The translations under genes and the position numbers were made by a program. A DNA stretch of 64,000 nucleotides from Streptomyces sp. DT2A-34 (GTDB lineage: Bacteria > Actinomycetota > Actinomycetes > Streptomycetales > Streptomycetaceae). Under the pieces are notes generated by a model. That model had not been told where the DNA came from, searched no databases, and saw only the letters and a program-made list of their open reading frames with translations. This document shows, piece by piece, positions 35,241 to 43,635 of the stretch (position 1 is its first letter; each line of letters starts with the position of its first letter). The DNA is taken from positions 4,754,001 to 4,818,000 of the forward strand of contig NZ_JASTWJ010000001.1 of the NCBI RefSeq assembly GCF_030499515.1, given 5' to 3'.

Positions 35241-36094
35241 CATGTCGCGTCCCGCCCGAACGAGCCGCGGGTGGCTCACTTCACCTGTGGCAACCCAGGC
35301 CGGAACCGTCCGGCTGATGCCGCAGGGCGGTGGTGGCCCGCGGGCGGGAGGGCGGGCTGGTGTCGACGTTGCCGAAGCGGCGGAGCCGTTGGTCGGTTAC
35401 GCGACGTCGTAGGAAAGCCGCGTCGGTGCGGCCGAGGTGGCGCCAGTACGCGAGGACGGCGTCGACGATGGCGAAGTATGCGGCGAAGTAGACGAGTGCG
35501 ACGCCGTTGAGGCGCGGACGGGGTCGAGGCGCGGACGGGGTCGACGCGGTGGTCGGTGGTGAAGGACGGGGCGAGGAGGCGGGTCCCGGGCACGGGGGCG
35601 CCGAGCAGGGTCCCCGGGTGGCGGGCGGCGCGGGCCCACCGGCTGCGGGGAGGAGCGCTCGGGCAGGGACGACGACGATCGAGATCGGCGGTTCGGCCAA
35701 GGCCCGGTCACCGGCCCGGTCACCGGCCGAGACGCAGGTCAGCTCCCGCGCAGCCGCGTAGGCAGCGTCGCTTCCCAAGCCGAGGAGGGCGTAACCGGCG
35801 CCCGAGCGGCCAACGCCGTAGGAACCGTCCAGGAACCGTCCAGGAACCGTCCGGGACGGCCCCGGCGCGAGCGCGCTCCGGCTCGCCTCGCCGGTCTCAT
35901 CGACGTGAATGGCACTCCGCTCAGCTGAGGGACCGGCCCGGTTCCGGACGCTGATCGCCTTGTTGTCCGTGAACTCCCCCGGAATTGTCCGTGATCGGTA
36001 ACGGACGCATCCCGTGGCCGCCGCCCCTCGTCCTGCCAGGTGGTCGCGAGGTGACCGGGGATTCGGCGAGGAACTGCGGGAGAGCGGGGCGGAC
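35241..36094. other. Intergenic region with short tandem repeats and a gene scrap
   Basis: 850 bases without a supported gene. A minus-strand stretch at about 35370-35500 reads NGVALVYFAAYFAIVDAVLA, then YWRHLGRTDAAFLRRRVTDQ and may be the end of a lost membrane protein; its upstream part is low-complexity. Tandem repeats occur at 35508-35545, 35706-35729 and 35819-35853. The right end leads to the deacetylase gene. Confidence 0.4.
35819..35853. repeat. Short tandem repeat, 11-bp unit
   Basis: Three near-exact copies of AGGAACCGTCC in a row, the third running into CCGGGACGG. Two copies of GAGGCGCGGACGGGGTC lie 300 bases before it (35508-35545) and a GGTCACCGGCCC doublet at 35706-35729. These look like slippage-derived microduplications in non-coding DNA. 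Confidence 0.7.
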
Positions 36095-36868
36095 ATGGCA
36101 CGGCACGGCGGTGGGCGGGGCTGGTACGGCAAGGTGGTCGGGGCGGCGCTCGGGGTGACGGTGCTGGCCGCCGGTGCCGCGGTGTGGACCGCGCAGGCCG
36201 GTGCCGTGGGCGGCTCGGCACCGAAGGCGACCGCGTCGGCCAAGCCGGGCAGTGACGTCAAGCCGGTCGCGGTGACCATCGTGCACGCCTCGGACAAGGG
36301 GGCGCGCGGCGTCAACATCACCATCGATGACGGTCCCGACCCCGTGTGGACCCCTCAAGTCCTCGACGTGCTGCGGGAGTACGGGGTGAAGGCCACGTTC
36401 TGCATCGTGGGGACGCAGGCCCAGGCCCACCCGGACCTCGTGAAGAAGGTGGTCGCGGCCGGGCACCGGCTGTGCGACCACTCCGTGTCGCACGACACCA
36501 CCATGGACAAGAAGTCCCAGGCCTACCAGTCGCAGCAGATACTCGACGCCGAACGCATGATCACCGAGGCGTCCGGGGGCGTACGGCCGATGTACTACCG
36601 GGCGCCCGGCGGAGCCTTCACCCCCTACAGCCGCAAGCTCGCCGCCTCCCGGGGCATGCGCCCGCTGGGCTGGAACGTGGACACCAAGGACTTCGAGCAG
36701 CCGGGCACGGACGCCATCGTCGCCACCGTCGAGCGGGAACTGCCCAACGGGCCGACGCTCCTCTTCCACGATGCGGGAGGCGACCGCTCCCAGACCGTCG
36801 AGGCCCTGCGCCGGGTCCTCCCCCGGCTGAAGGAGCAGGGCTACTCCTTCGGCTTCCCGGTGCGCTGA
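36095..36868 (+). CDS. Secreted polysaccharide deacetylase (NodB homology)
   Basis: 257 residues from ATG 36095; the longer frame to 36014 would bury the signal sequence. Residues about 10-38 form a signal peptide or N-terminal anchor (VVGAALGVTVLAAGAAVWTA). The NodB domain follows: NITIDDGPDPVW (metal-binding and catalytic Asp pair), HRLCDHSVSHDT (the two metal His), YYRAPGGAFTPYS, MRPLGWNVDTKDF and LLFHDAGGDRSQTV. All five NodB motifs look intact. It removes N-acetyl or O-acetyl groups from extracellular polysaccharide, perhaps peptidoglycan or chitin-like polymers; the substrate cannot be fixed from sequence. Confidence 0.9.
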   Translation: MARHGGGRGWYGKVVGAALGVTVLAAGAAVWTAQAGAVGGSAPKATASAKPGSDVKPVAVTIVHASDKGARGVNITIDDGPDPVWTPQVLDVLREYGVKATFCIVGTQAQAHPDLVKKVVAAGHRLCDHSVSHDTTMDKKSQAYQSQQILDAERMITEASGGVRPMYYRAPGGAFTPYSRKLAASRGMRPLGWNVDTKDFEQPGTDAIVATVERELPNGPTLLFHDAGGDRSQTVEALRRVLPRLKEQGYSFGFPVR

Positions 36869-37267
36869 GCCCCGGCGCGCCCTTCGCGAAGGATGTGACC
36901 TTCATCGCGGTAGTGCGGTTTCAGGGCGTCGCCGCTGTGTCATCCGCCGACGACTGTGGCAGCGGCCCATCTCCCATAGACGGAGGTCACAGGGCTGTGG
37001 ACGGAAGCGCGCGGCGGGAAGGCCGCGCCCGCGGAGAGCAATATCTGTTCCCGCGGAATGAGAAATTGATGCGGGGCACGGCAAGTATTCCTCGGCCGTC
37101 GACCGGATCGGAATTATCGGCCGTGCAGGGCCGATCGCACCGTGCTACTGTCGATCTCAGTTGCAGGTGTGGTTGCCAGAAGGTTCATTTCCGACGGGTT
37201 AATCAGCACGGCGACACGGAATTCGCACAGGGTGAATTCCTGAATCCGCCTCCGAAGGAGAAATGAC
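36869..37267. other. Intergenic region with the cold-shock gene promoter and leader
   Basis: 400 bases between the deacetylase and the cold-shock gene. The right 110 bases are the probable untranslated leader of the csp gene, with a motif shared with the second csp locus (37158-37180) and the ribosome binding site CGAAGGAGAA directly before ATG 37268. No gene is supported in the left part. Confidence 0.55.
37158..37180 (+). promoter_or_regulatory. Conserved leader motif of the cold-shock gene, copy A
   Basis: CAGTTGCAGGTGTGGTTGCC followed by AGA, about 90 bases before the csp start. Copy B at 55900-55922 differs at two positions. A likely -10 region lies just before it (CTACTGT at 37145-37151). 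Conservation in two otherwise diverged leaders suggests a transcription start-proximal regulatory element of the cold-shock mRNA. Confidence 0.55.
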
Positions 37268-37471
37268 ATGGCTACTGGCACCGTGAAGTGGTTCAACGCG
37301 GAAAAGGGCTTCGGCTTCATCGAGCAGGACGGCGGCGGCCCCGACGTCTTCGCCCACTACTCGAACATCGCCGCCCAGGGCTTCCGCGAGCTGCTGGAAG
37401 GCCAGAAGGTGTCGTTCGACATCGCGCAGGGCCAGAAGGGCCCGACGGCCGAGAACATCGTTCCCGCCTGA
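37268..37471 (+). CDS. Cold-shock protein, CspA family (copy A)
   Basis: 67 residues, a complete OB-fold cold-shock domain. [20 protein letters not shown] contains RNP1 (KGFGFI); RNP2 is VFAHYS, where the family usually has VFVHFS. It binds single-stranded RNA/DNA and melts structure at low temperature. The protein differs from copy B (56032) at nine positions. ATG 37268 follows a GAAGGAG site and a leader of about 100 bases. A 16-bp terminator hairpin separates it from the DEAD-box helicase gene, so the helicase may be reached by read-through. Confidence 0.97.
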   Translation: MATGTVKWFNAEKGFGFIEQDGGGPDVFAHYSNIAAQGFRELLEGQKVSFDIAQGQKGPTAENIVPA

Positions 37472-37509
37472 CGCTGACGTCGGCACTGACGCCGACGCGC
37501 ATACTTCAC

Positions 37510-37545
37510 AGCTGGGGCCCGCACCTTGGGGTGCGGGCCCCAGCT
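37510..37545 (+). terminator. Perfect 16-bp hairpin after csp copy A
   Basis: Arms AGCTGGGGCCCGCACC (37510-37525) and its complement (37530-37545), loop TTGG. It stands 38 bases after the csp stop. The same position at the second locus has a similar hairpin (56256-56290). It may act as a partial terminator in front of the helicase. Confidence 0.85.
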
Positions 37546-37623
37546 CGCTGCATTTCAGGGCGCATCACACATCACATCTGGCTCGTTCTCGCAATTCTCT
37601 GCGCCGCTCATCTGCTGCGGGAA

Positions 37624-37650
37624 TTCCTTGATACGCGCCACATCAAGGAA
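37624..37650 (+). promoter_or_regulatory. Hairpin covering the helicase Shine-Dalgarno sequence, copy A
   Basis: TTCCTTGAT (37624-37632) pairs with ATCAAGGAA (37642-37650); the loop is 9 bases. The right arm contains AAGGAA, the start of the AAGGAAGG ribosome binding site for ATG 37659. In the folded form ribosome access would be reduced. The second locus has the same arrangement with a longer stem. Confidence 0.75.
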
Positions 37651-37658
37651 GGTTCCGC

Positions 37659-39170
37659 ATGAATCGCACGCGCACAACCAGCACCACCCGTACCACCGGC
37701 ACCGCCCGTGGCCGCTCCGGCGGAGGATCTGCCGCCAACCGCTCCGGCGTTCCGCGCCGTTCCAAGAGCTACGGAAATCGACCGGCCGTACAGGGCGAGT
37801 TCGCACCGCCGAAGACCATCACGCCCGCGCTGCCCGCCGTCGAGTCGTTCGCCGAACTCGCCATGCCCGCACGGCTGTTGGCCACGCTCGGCCACGAAGG
37901 CGTGACCGTGCCCTTCCCGATCCAGGCGGCGACCCTGCCGAACTCCCTGGCCGGCCGTGACGTACTCGGCCGTGGCCGCACCGGCTCGGGCAAGACCCTC
38001 GCTTTCGGACTCGCCGCACTGGCCCGTACGGCGGGGCGGCGTGCCGAGCCGCGGCAGCCGCTCGTCCTCGTCCTCGTCCCCACCCGCGAGCTCGCCCAGC
38101 AGGTCACCGACGCGCTCACTCCGTACGCCCGCTCCGTGAGCCTGCGACTGGCCACCGTCGTCGGGGGGATGTCCATCGGCAGGCAGGCCGGTGCGCTGCG
38201 CGCCGGGGCCGAGGTGGTCGTCGCGACGCCCGGGCGGCTCAAGGACCTCATCGACCGGGGCGACTGCCGACTGGACGATGTCGGCATCACGGTCCTCGAC
38301 GAGGCCGACCAGATGGCCGACATGGGCTTCATGCCCCAGGTCACCGCCCTGCTCGACCAGGTGCGTCCCGACGGCCAGCGGATGCTCTTCTCGGCCACCC
38401 TGGACCGCAACGTCGACCGGCTGGTCCGGAACTACCTGCACGACCCCGTCGTCCACTCGGTCGACCCCTCCGCCGGCGCGGTCACCACGATGGAGCACCA
38501 CGTGCTCCATGTGCACGACACGGACAAGCACCGGACGACGACCGAGATCGCGGCACGAGACGGCCGAGTGATCATGTTCCTCGACACCAAGCACGCCGTG
38601 GACCGGCTGACCAAGCACCTGCTGAGCAGCGGTGTCCGCGCCGCGGCCCTGCACGGTGGCAAGTCCCAGCCGCAGCGCACGCGGACCCTGGCCCAGTTCA
38701 AGAGCGGGCATGTGACGGTGCTGGTGGCGACCAACGTCGCGGCGCGCGGGATCCACGTCGACAATCTCGACCTGGTCGTCAATGTCGATCCGCCCACTGA
38801 CCACAAGGACTACCTGCACCGTGGCGGACGTACGGCCCGCGCCGGTGAGTCCGGCAGCGTCGTCACCCTGGTGACCCGTGACCAGCGTCGCGAGGTGAGC
38901 CGGCTGATGGCTTCGGCGGGCATCACCCCCCAGATCGCCCAGGTGCGGTCGGGCGAGGCGGAGTTGAGCCGCATCACAGGGGCCCAGGCCCCTTCCGGTG
39001 TCCCGGTCGTCATCACCGCGCCGGCCGTGGAACGTCCCCGCGGCGCGTCTTCCTCGTCCCCCTCCCGGGGCCGTCGGGGGCGCCGGGGCCAGGCCGGGCA
39101 GGGCCGGCCCGTCGGGGAAGCGGCGCGCCGCAGGGCACCGCGGCGGACCGGCTTCGGCTCGGCTGCCTAG
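37659..39170 (+). CDS. DEAD-box ATP-dependent RNA helicase (copy A)
   Basis: 503 residues from ATG 37659. All helicase motifs are present: VPFPIQAATLP (Q motif), GRGRTGSGKT (I), VPTRELAQQ (Ia), ATPGRLKDL (Ib), VLDEADQMADMGF (II), LFSATLD (III), VLVATNVAARGIHV (V) and HRGGRTARAG (VI). The N-terminal 60 and C-terminal 60 residues are basic, Ser/Arg/Gly-rich and likely RNA-binding. It lies 190 bases behind the csp gene, with a hairpin over its ribosome binding site. Expected role: unwinding structured RNA in the cold. Copy B (56481) is close in sequence. Confidence 0.95.
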   Translation: MNRTRTTSTTRTTGTARGRSGGGSAANRSGVPRRSKSYGNRPAVQGEFAPPKTITPALPAVESFAELAMPARLLATLGHEGVTVPFPIQAATLPNSLAGRDVLGRGRTGSGKTLAFGLAALARTAGRRAEPRQPLVLVLVPTRELAQQVTDALTPYARSVSLRLATVVGGMSIGRQAGALRAGAEVVVATPGRLKDLIDRGDCRLDDVGITVLDEADQMADMGFMPQVTALLDQVRPDGQRMLFSATLDRNVDRLVRNYLHDPVVHSVDPSAGAVTTMEHHVLHVHDTDKHRTTTEIAARDGRVIMFLDTKHAVDRLTKHLLSSGVRAAALHGGKSQPQRTRTLAQFKSGHVTVLVATNVAARGIHVDNLDLVVNVDPPTDHKDYLHRGGRTARAGESGSVVTLVTRDQRREVSRLMASAGITPQIAQVRSGEAELSRITGAQAPSGVPVVITAPAVERPRGASSSSPSRGRRGRRGQAGQGRPVGEAARRRAPRRTGFGSAA

Positions 39171-39249
39171 AGCCGGCGTTCACCAGCCCGCCCCTCCCTG
39201 CCCATCACAGGCCCAGCACAGGCCCATCGCTTTCCAGTAGGAGGCACCT

Positions 39250-39597
39250 ATGACGCCGGCTCAGATGCAGCACCACCGAGTGGATTCCTCCTCCCAGTTC
39301 GTGGCCGACGACAGGGACGTCTCCGGACCTCGGGTCTGTGACGACATGACGGTCGAGGTGGCTCTGTCCCTCATGGCCGGTGCCCGTGTCGATCACCTCG
39401 TCCTGTGCGACGAGGACGAGCAGAGCACGGGCCTGATCACCCTGGCCGGGCTCGCCGTCCTCCGCGGCAGCCCCACCTACACGGACCGGCTCCGGCTACG
39501 GGACGTCCTCGACGCTCCGTTCACCTCGCCCGGCGCCCGGTCCGGCGCCGTCGGCGAGCGTCTCCGGACCCCGGGCGCCCTCACCCTCGCTCACTGA
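39250..39597 (+). CDS. CBS-domain-like protein (copy A), shortened
   Basis: 115 residues from ATG 39250 (GGAGGCACCT site). VCDDMTVEVALSLMAGARVD and HLVLCDEDEQSTGLITLAGL, then YTDRLRLRDVLDAPFTSPG, follow the CBS-domain pattern. Copy B (58121) continues with SEADAAMRVRTLDVSPVIDE and GYALGVLARIC, the second CBS half. Copy A instead ends GAVGERLRTPGALTLAH, so the last 30 or so residues were lost or replaced. CBS domains usually bind adenosine nucleotides and regulate partners; here the partner may be the helicase encoded upstream. Confidence 0.78.
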   Translation: MTPAQMQHHRVDSSSQFVADDRDVSGPRVCDDMTVEVALSLMAGARVDHLVLCDEDEQSTGLITLAGLAVLRGSPTYTDRLRLRDVLDAPFTSPGARSGAVGERLRTPGALTLAH

Positions 39598-39674
39598 TCC
39601 CCCTGGCACTGATCGCCCTGGCCCGCTGACCCCCTCGCCGATCAGCCCGTCCTCCCTCTCCCCTGTGAGGCATC

Positions 39675-39989
39675 ATGCGCTGTGTCATCGCCCGGTACCC
39701 GTTCGAGCTGACCAAGAACGGGGTGCTGGCCTCGATGAAGGGCGTCACGCCCGAGCTCGTCACGGGTGAGTCCGTGACCGTCGGCCGCCGCCGCTACCCG
39801 GTCAAGCAGGTGGGCCAGATCATCACCCGACAGGACCGCCGCGACTTCACCAGCGGCGAGGTCGTCCGGGCCATGATCCGCCTCGGCTTCACCTGCCACG
39901 AGCAGCCCGGGACCGCGCCGGTGAGCGCCCCCACTCCGTTCCTGACCGCGTCGGCGCTGCTCGGAGGCACCGCCTCTGCGGAGAGGTGA
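39675..39989 (+). CDS. Small conserved protein of the cold-shock cassette (copy A)
   Basis: 104 residues from ATG 39675. It begins MRCVIARYPFELTKNGVLAS, then GVTPELVTGESVTVGRRRYP, VKQVGQIITRQDRRDFTSGE and MIRLGFTCHE. Copy B at 58589 is alike to HLGF/RLGFTCHD. I recall this family only as an uncharacterised Streptomyces protein always next to a csp and DEAD-box gene. It has a basic, strand-rich look that would suit nucleic acid or ribosome binding, but no domain is recognised. Last gene of the cassette, followed by a 40-base palindrome. Confidence 0.82.
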   Translation: MRCVIARYPFELTKNGVLASMKGVTPELVTGESVTVGRRRYPVKQVGQIITRQDRRDFTSGEVVRAMIRLGFTCHEQPGTAPVSAPTPFLTASALLGGTASAER

Positions 39990-40020
39990 AGGACCGGCGG
40001 AGAACCGCCACCAGAGACCC

Positions 40021-40060
40021 GGTGAGGGCCTTGCCGACGCGCGTCGGCAAGGCCCTCACC
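40021..40060 (+). terminator. Perfect 40-base palindrome terminator
   Basis: GGTGAGGGCCTTGCCGACGC followed at once by its exact complement, so arms of 20 bases and essentially no spacer (the real loop would be the central 4 bases). It is 31 bases after the last gene of cassette A and is the most stable hairpin seen in the window. Confidence 0.85.
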
Positions 40061-40329
40061 GTCGTATGGCCGCCTAACTGTGTCGCCGCCCTCGCCGCCC
40101 AGCCGTATCGCCGCCCTCGCCACCTCGCTGTCCGGGCGAAGTCTCCTGACCCAGCGGAGAAGGGCGAAGCAGCGTCCTCACCGCCCGCAGTGGCCGAGAC
40201 GGACGCGGTCCTTCAGGAGCGCGGGCACACGCACCCCCACATGCGGATCAGCCGGCAGCCGCCTCCCGCCCACGAGGGCTTCTTCCAACCGCCGTCACAG
40301 GCCCAGGATGCCTGTGTCACCTGAACGCC

Positions 40330-40848
40330 AAAATCTACTCTTGCCAGAGTAGACATTGGCCCCTGACGTGGTTACGCTTTTTCTCGTTGACACGGTCAAG
40401 TGAGACCCGGCAGAGACGAACTGGCGGGTAGCAGTACCTGAAGTTCGCAGGTCAGTGCGGCTCCGGAGTCCCGAAGCCACGGTTTTCGCAGCACGGTGAC
40501 GGGGCTGGGAGCCGCACTGGGCAGCCCGCAGATCGAGGGGCTGCCAAAGCAGTACCGAGCAGTACCCCTTCACCAAAGTGGTTGGTTCAGAGGAAGAAAC
40601 GGAGGAGCAGACGCCATCAGGATCGCCCGGCCCAGGCAAGCGCTCGGTCCGGGTACCGCAAGACCCCGGAATGGATGGTGGTCCCCGGTCACGCAGCCGC
40701 GATCCCCGCACCCCTCCCCTTGTCGGGCCGGGTAGCGGAAACAGAAGGTCGGCACAGCATGAGGGCCGACCGATGGTGTTGAATTCCCTTCGGGGCCCTG
40801 GTGCCGTACGGCATCGGGGCCCCTCGACGCGTTGCACAACGAGGTGAC
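40330..40848 (+). promoter_or_regulatory. Long structured leader upstream of the MerR-like gene
   Basis: Over 500 bases without a supported gene in front of ATG 40849. The left part is AT-rich for this genome (AAAATCTACTCTTGCCAGAG, then GGTTACGCTTTTTCTCGTTG). It holds a TTGACA-like box (TTGACAC at 40386-40392) and an imperfect CTACTCTTGCCAGAGTAG hairpin (40334-40351). The right part ends in a GC hairpin (40792-40823: GGGGCCC ... GGGCCCC with TGCCGTACGGCA inside) 25 bases before the start. This is consistent with a leader that ends in a terminator-like attenuator. Confidence 0.5.
40792..40823 (+). terminator. Terminator-like hairpin just upstream of the MerR-like gene
   Basis: GGGGCCC (40792-40798) pairs with GGGCCCC (40817-40823); the inner palindrome TGCCGTACGGCA (40802-40813) closes the stem. 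Since it lies between the promoter region and the start codon, it is a candidate attenuator rather than an end-of-gene terminator. Confidence 0.6.
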
Positions 40849-41199
40849 ATGGCAGCAGATAATCCGCTCAGCGATCGTCTGGACGACGACGACTACCCCG
40901 CGTACACCATGGGCCGGGCCGCCGAAATGCTCGGCACCACCCCCGCCTTCCTCCGAGCCATCGGTGAGGCTCGTCTGATCACTCCGCTGCGCTCGGAGGG
41001 CGGACATCGCCGGTACTCCCGCTACCAACTGCGGGTCGCCGCTCGCGCCCGCGAGCTCGTCGACAGGGGAACCCCGATCGAGGCTGCTTGCCGCATCGTC
41101 ATCCTCGAGGACCAGCTCGAGGAAGCTCAGCGCATCAACGCCGAGTACCGCCGTGCCGCGAACGCGGGGTCCGACCGTTCCGGTACCGGTTCGGGCTGA
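40849..41199 (+). CDS. MerR-like helix-turn-helix protein (copy A)
   Basis: 116 residues from ATG 40849 (GAGGTG site). After an acidic N terminus (DRLDDDDYP) comes AYTMGRAAEMLGTTPAFLRA, IGEARLITPLRSEGGHRRYS and RYQLRVAARARELVDRG, a single MerR-type DNA-binding domain. A short helix (LEDQLEEAQRINAEYR) may mediate dimerisation. There is no ligand domain. Copy B at 55461 is nearly the same through the HTH and stands directly in front of csp copy B. Both may control cold-shock or stress genes. The long leader suggests post-transcriptional control. Confidence 0.85.
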   Translation: MAADNPLSDRLDDDDYPAYTMGRAAEMLGTTPAFLRAIGEARLITPLRSEGGHRRYSRYQLRVAARARELVDRGTPIEAACRIVILEDQLEEAQRINAEYRRAANAGSDRSGTGSG

Positions 41200-41524
41200 C
41201 CACGCGGGCGTGAGACGGGTCGCGACGCAGTGGGCCTGTGTGTAGCAGCGGGCCGGTGGAGTGTTCGCTCCAGTGAAGATCCGGGCCGTAGAGGCGCTTG
41301 GACGTCCGCGCCGTGGCGGTGGAGTCGTTCGTCACCTTACCGCCGGTCTGCCTTTTACTCTCAAGCTGTCATGACATACTCACCCGCGCGCGTGGCCCGG
41401 CTCGTGCGCGTGGCCCGTGTTTCGCCATCGGGTTCGTTGCTCCTTGCGAAAGCGACGCCGTGAACCCCGGAAACTGTCTTCTGTGGCACAGGAGCACATA
41501 TGAGGCGCGGCGGACGCTGATCGC
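41200..41524. other. Intergenic region, no gene seen
   Basis: About 325 bases after the MerR-like gene. Overlapping open frames are not protein-like and there are no strong hairpins. A WD40-type remnant begins at the right end without a start codon. Confidence 0.4.
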
Positions 41525-42030
41525 CGCGCTGGGCGGCGGACCAGGAGCGCGTGCCGGCCGCCGCCCGCCAGGCCGCCGCCCTCGCCGACCGGGACCAGGC
41601 CACCGACCCCCGCGCCGGGATGCTGCTCAGCGTCGCCGCCCGGCGGCTCGCCCCGCTGCCGGAGAGCCGCCAGGCCCTGCTCGACGCCCAGGCCGGACCC
41701 GAGCGGGACGTCTTCACCAACCTCGAACAGCGCTACGACACCCCGGACTTCCTCACCGGCTCCGGGCGCACCCTCCTCAGTGTGGGCGGCGGCGCATGGT
41801 CGTCCTGGGACGTCGCCACCCACCGCCGTACCGGCTCCGGACGGCTCCCGGACAACCCCGCCGCCGCGGTGAGCCCGGACGGCCGGACCGTCGCCCTGAC
41901 CGGAACCGACGGCTCGCGGCTGTGGCGGCTGCCCACGCGGGAGCAGGGCCCGACGGCGGCCGGTCAGGTGCTCGCCTTCACCGGCGACGGGAGCGGTCAC
42001 GTCGCGCAGGGCGGGGAAGCGAAGTCGCTC
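41525..42030 (+). pseudogene. nSTAND/WD40-type protein, internal fragment
   Basis: The frame reads ERVPAAARQAAALADRDQAT, DPRAGMLLSVAARRLAPLPE and SRQALLDAQAG, which is the helical segment between an NTPase and WD40 repeats in actinobacterial proteins. It then reads GGGAWSSWDVATHRRTGSGR, AVSPDGRTVALTGTDGSRLW and VLAFTGDGSGHVAQ, a run of propeller blades. There is no start codon or ATPase domain, and the sequence loses similarity after about 42030. It is probably a piece of a large signalling protein left by deletion. About 290 bases after it precede the next gene and hold nothing clear. Confidence 0.65.
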
Positions 42031-42317
42031 CTCCGTGGAGCTCCACTACCAGCGCGGCAGCGCCGCGTGGACCTGGAAGCCGCAGTACATCCCAAGGACC
42101 GACGCGGCGACGACCACGCTCCGCCTGCCATAACGACAGCGGGCCTTCGCCCTCCGGCCGCCGTATGCGGCGGGGAGGGCGTCAGCGCGTCGGGGATGCG
42201 GCCTACCCGGGCGCCGCCCCGTCCCGCCACACATGGACGTACCGCCCGGCCTATCCTGGCAGTGAGTGGCCGACGCGGACGGTCAGGGGGTTCTCGGACG
42301 CGCCAGGAGGTCCCCGT

Positions 42318-43424
42318 GTGAGTGTGTATCGGGGTCGTACGGCCATCGCCGCGGCCGCACTGTCACTGGCCGTGTCCCTGACGGCCTGCGGTACGGCCGG
42401 GGAGTCCGCCGGGTCGGGCGGGGCTGACTCCGGCGAGGGCGGCTTCACGGTCGGACTGTTGTTCAGCCAGATCGTCCAGACCCGCTGGGAGAAGTTCGAC
42501 AAGCCCCTGATCGAGCGGAAGCTCAAGGAGCTGTGCGAGGACTGCAGGGTGGAGTACGGCAACGCCGAGGGCGACGTGGCCACCCAGCAGCAGCTGGTGG
42601 ACACCCTGATCAACAAGGACGTCGAGGTCCTGATCCTCAGCGCCGTGAACTTCAGGTCCCTGCGTTCCGCGGTCGAGCGGGCACACGACGCGGGCATCCC
42701 GGTCGTCGCCTACGACGGCCTCGTCGAGGGCCCGATCTCGGGCTACGTCTCCTTCGACAACGAACGGGTCGGCAAGCTCCAGGGCGAGGCGCTCCTCAAG
42801 GCCATGGGCGACCGCGCGGACGGCGGCCGGATCGTCATGATGAACGGTCCCCAGACCAGCCCGACCAACATCGCCTTCAAGAAGGGCGCGCTGTCCGCCC
42901 TCCAGGGCAAGGTCGAGATCGGCAAGACGTACGACATCCAGGGCTGGAAGCAGGAGAGCGCCCACGCCAACATGGTCCGCGCCGTCGCCGCCCTGGGCGC
43001 CGACGGCATCGACGGCGTCTACGCCGCCAACGACGGTCTCGCCTCCGGCGTCATCTCCGCCCTCAAGGCCTCCGATATCGAGCCGCTGCCCCCTGTCACC
43101 GGCCAGGACGCCGACCTCCCGGCCGTGCGGCACATCATCAGCGGCGAGCAGTACATGAGCGTCTACAAGCCCTTCAAGGCCGAGGCCGACGCGGCCGCCG
43201 AGATGGCCGTCGCCCTGGGCCGCGGCGAGAACCTCGACGACATCGCCGAGACCACGGTCGACACGGCCACCACCAAGGACATCCCCGCCGTCCTGCTCGA
43301 CCCCATCCCCGTGACCGTCGACGACATCGAGGACACCGTGGTCAAGGACGGCGTGTACACGACCGACCAGATCTGCACCCCGAGGTTCGCGTCCGCTTGC
43401 GAGAGGGCCGGGCTCATCGAGTGA
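42318..43424 (+). CDS. Sugar-type ABC transporter substrate-binding lipoprotein
   Basis: 368 residues from GTG 42318 (AGGAGG 7 bases upstream). Lipoprotein signal with LTACG (Cys about residue 25). GGFTVGLLFSQIVQTRWEKF and NAEGDVATQQQLVDTLINKD, then DAGIPVVAYDGLV, GYVSFDNERVGKLQGEAL and VTGQDADLPAVRHIISGEQY are the periplasmic-binding-protein type I fold of the RbsB/XylF family. Expected role: binding of a monosaccharide outside the membrane. No ATPase or permease gene is adjacent, so it is an orphan or uses components from elsewhere. The next gene is on the other strand. Confidence 0.88.
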   Translation: MSVYRGRTAIAAAALSLAVSLTACGTAGESAGSGGADSGEGGFTVGLLFSQIVQTRWEKFDKPLIERKLKELCEDCRVEYGNAEGDVATQQQLVDTLINKDVEVLILSAVNFRSLRSAVERAHDAGIPVVAYDGLVEGPISGYVSFDNERVGKLQGEALLKAMGDRADGGRIVMMNGPQTSPTNIAFKKGALSALQGKVEIGKTYDIQGWKQESAHANMVRAVAALGADGIDGVYAANDGLASGVISALKASDIEPLPPVTGQDADLPAVRHIISGEQYMSVYKPFKAEADAAAEMAVALGRGENLDDIAETTVDTATTKDIPAVLLDPIPVTVDDIEDTVVKDGVYTTDQICTPRFASACERAGLIE

Positions 43425-43635
43425 CGGGGGGATGCTCTGGCGCAGGGTCTGGGGGGGGTGGCAGCCGTGGCGAGGTCGAGCAGGCCGTCGTCGCCGGTGG
43501 CCCGCGCCGCCTGAGCGAGCATCTCCCAGTCCAGGGAGTTCACCCACCGGCCGCACCGGCCGGACCGTGTACGCCTGCCCTCGCCGGGCACGCTTCCCGG
43601 CCGGCCCCGCTGGAGCGCGGGACCGGCCGGCTGGG

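Noticed and set aside
35281..36324. A 347-residue minus-strand open frame opposite the deacetylase start
   Set aside because: Composition is low-complexity Pro/Ala/Arg, it overlaps a convincing gene on the other strand, and the tandem repeats inflate it. Only a short membrane-like scrap near 35370-35500 is possible.
40578..40847. Plus-strand frames of 60-90 residues inside the long leader before ATG 40849
   Set aside because: No protein-like sequence or good start was seen. A short leader peptide remains possible, but I could not point to one.
43430..43635. Minus-strand segment VNSLDWEMLAQAARATGDDG
   Set aside because: Looks like genuine protein but is too short, without start or recognisable family. 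Kept only as a scrap note.
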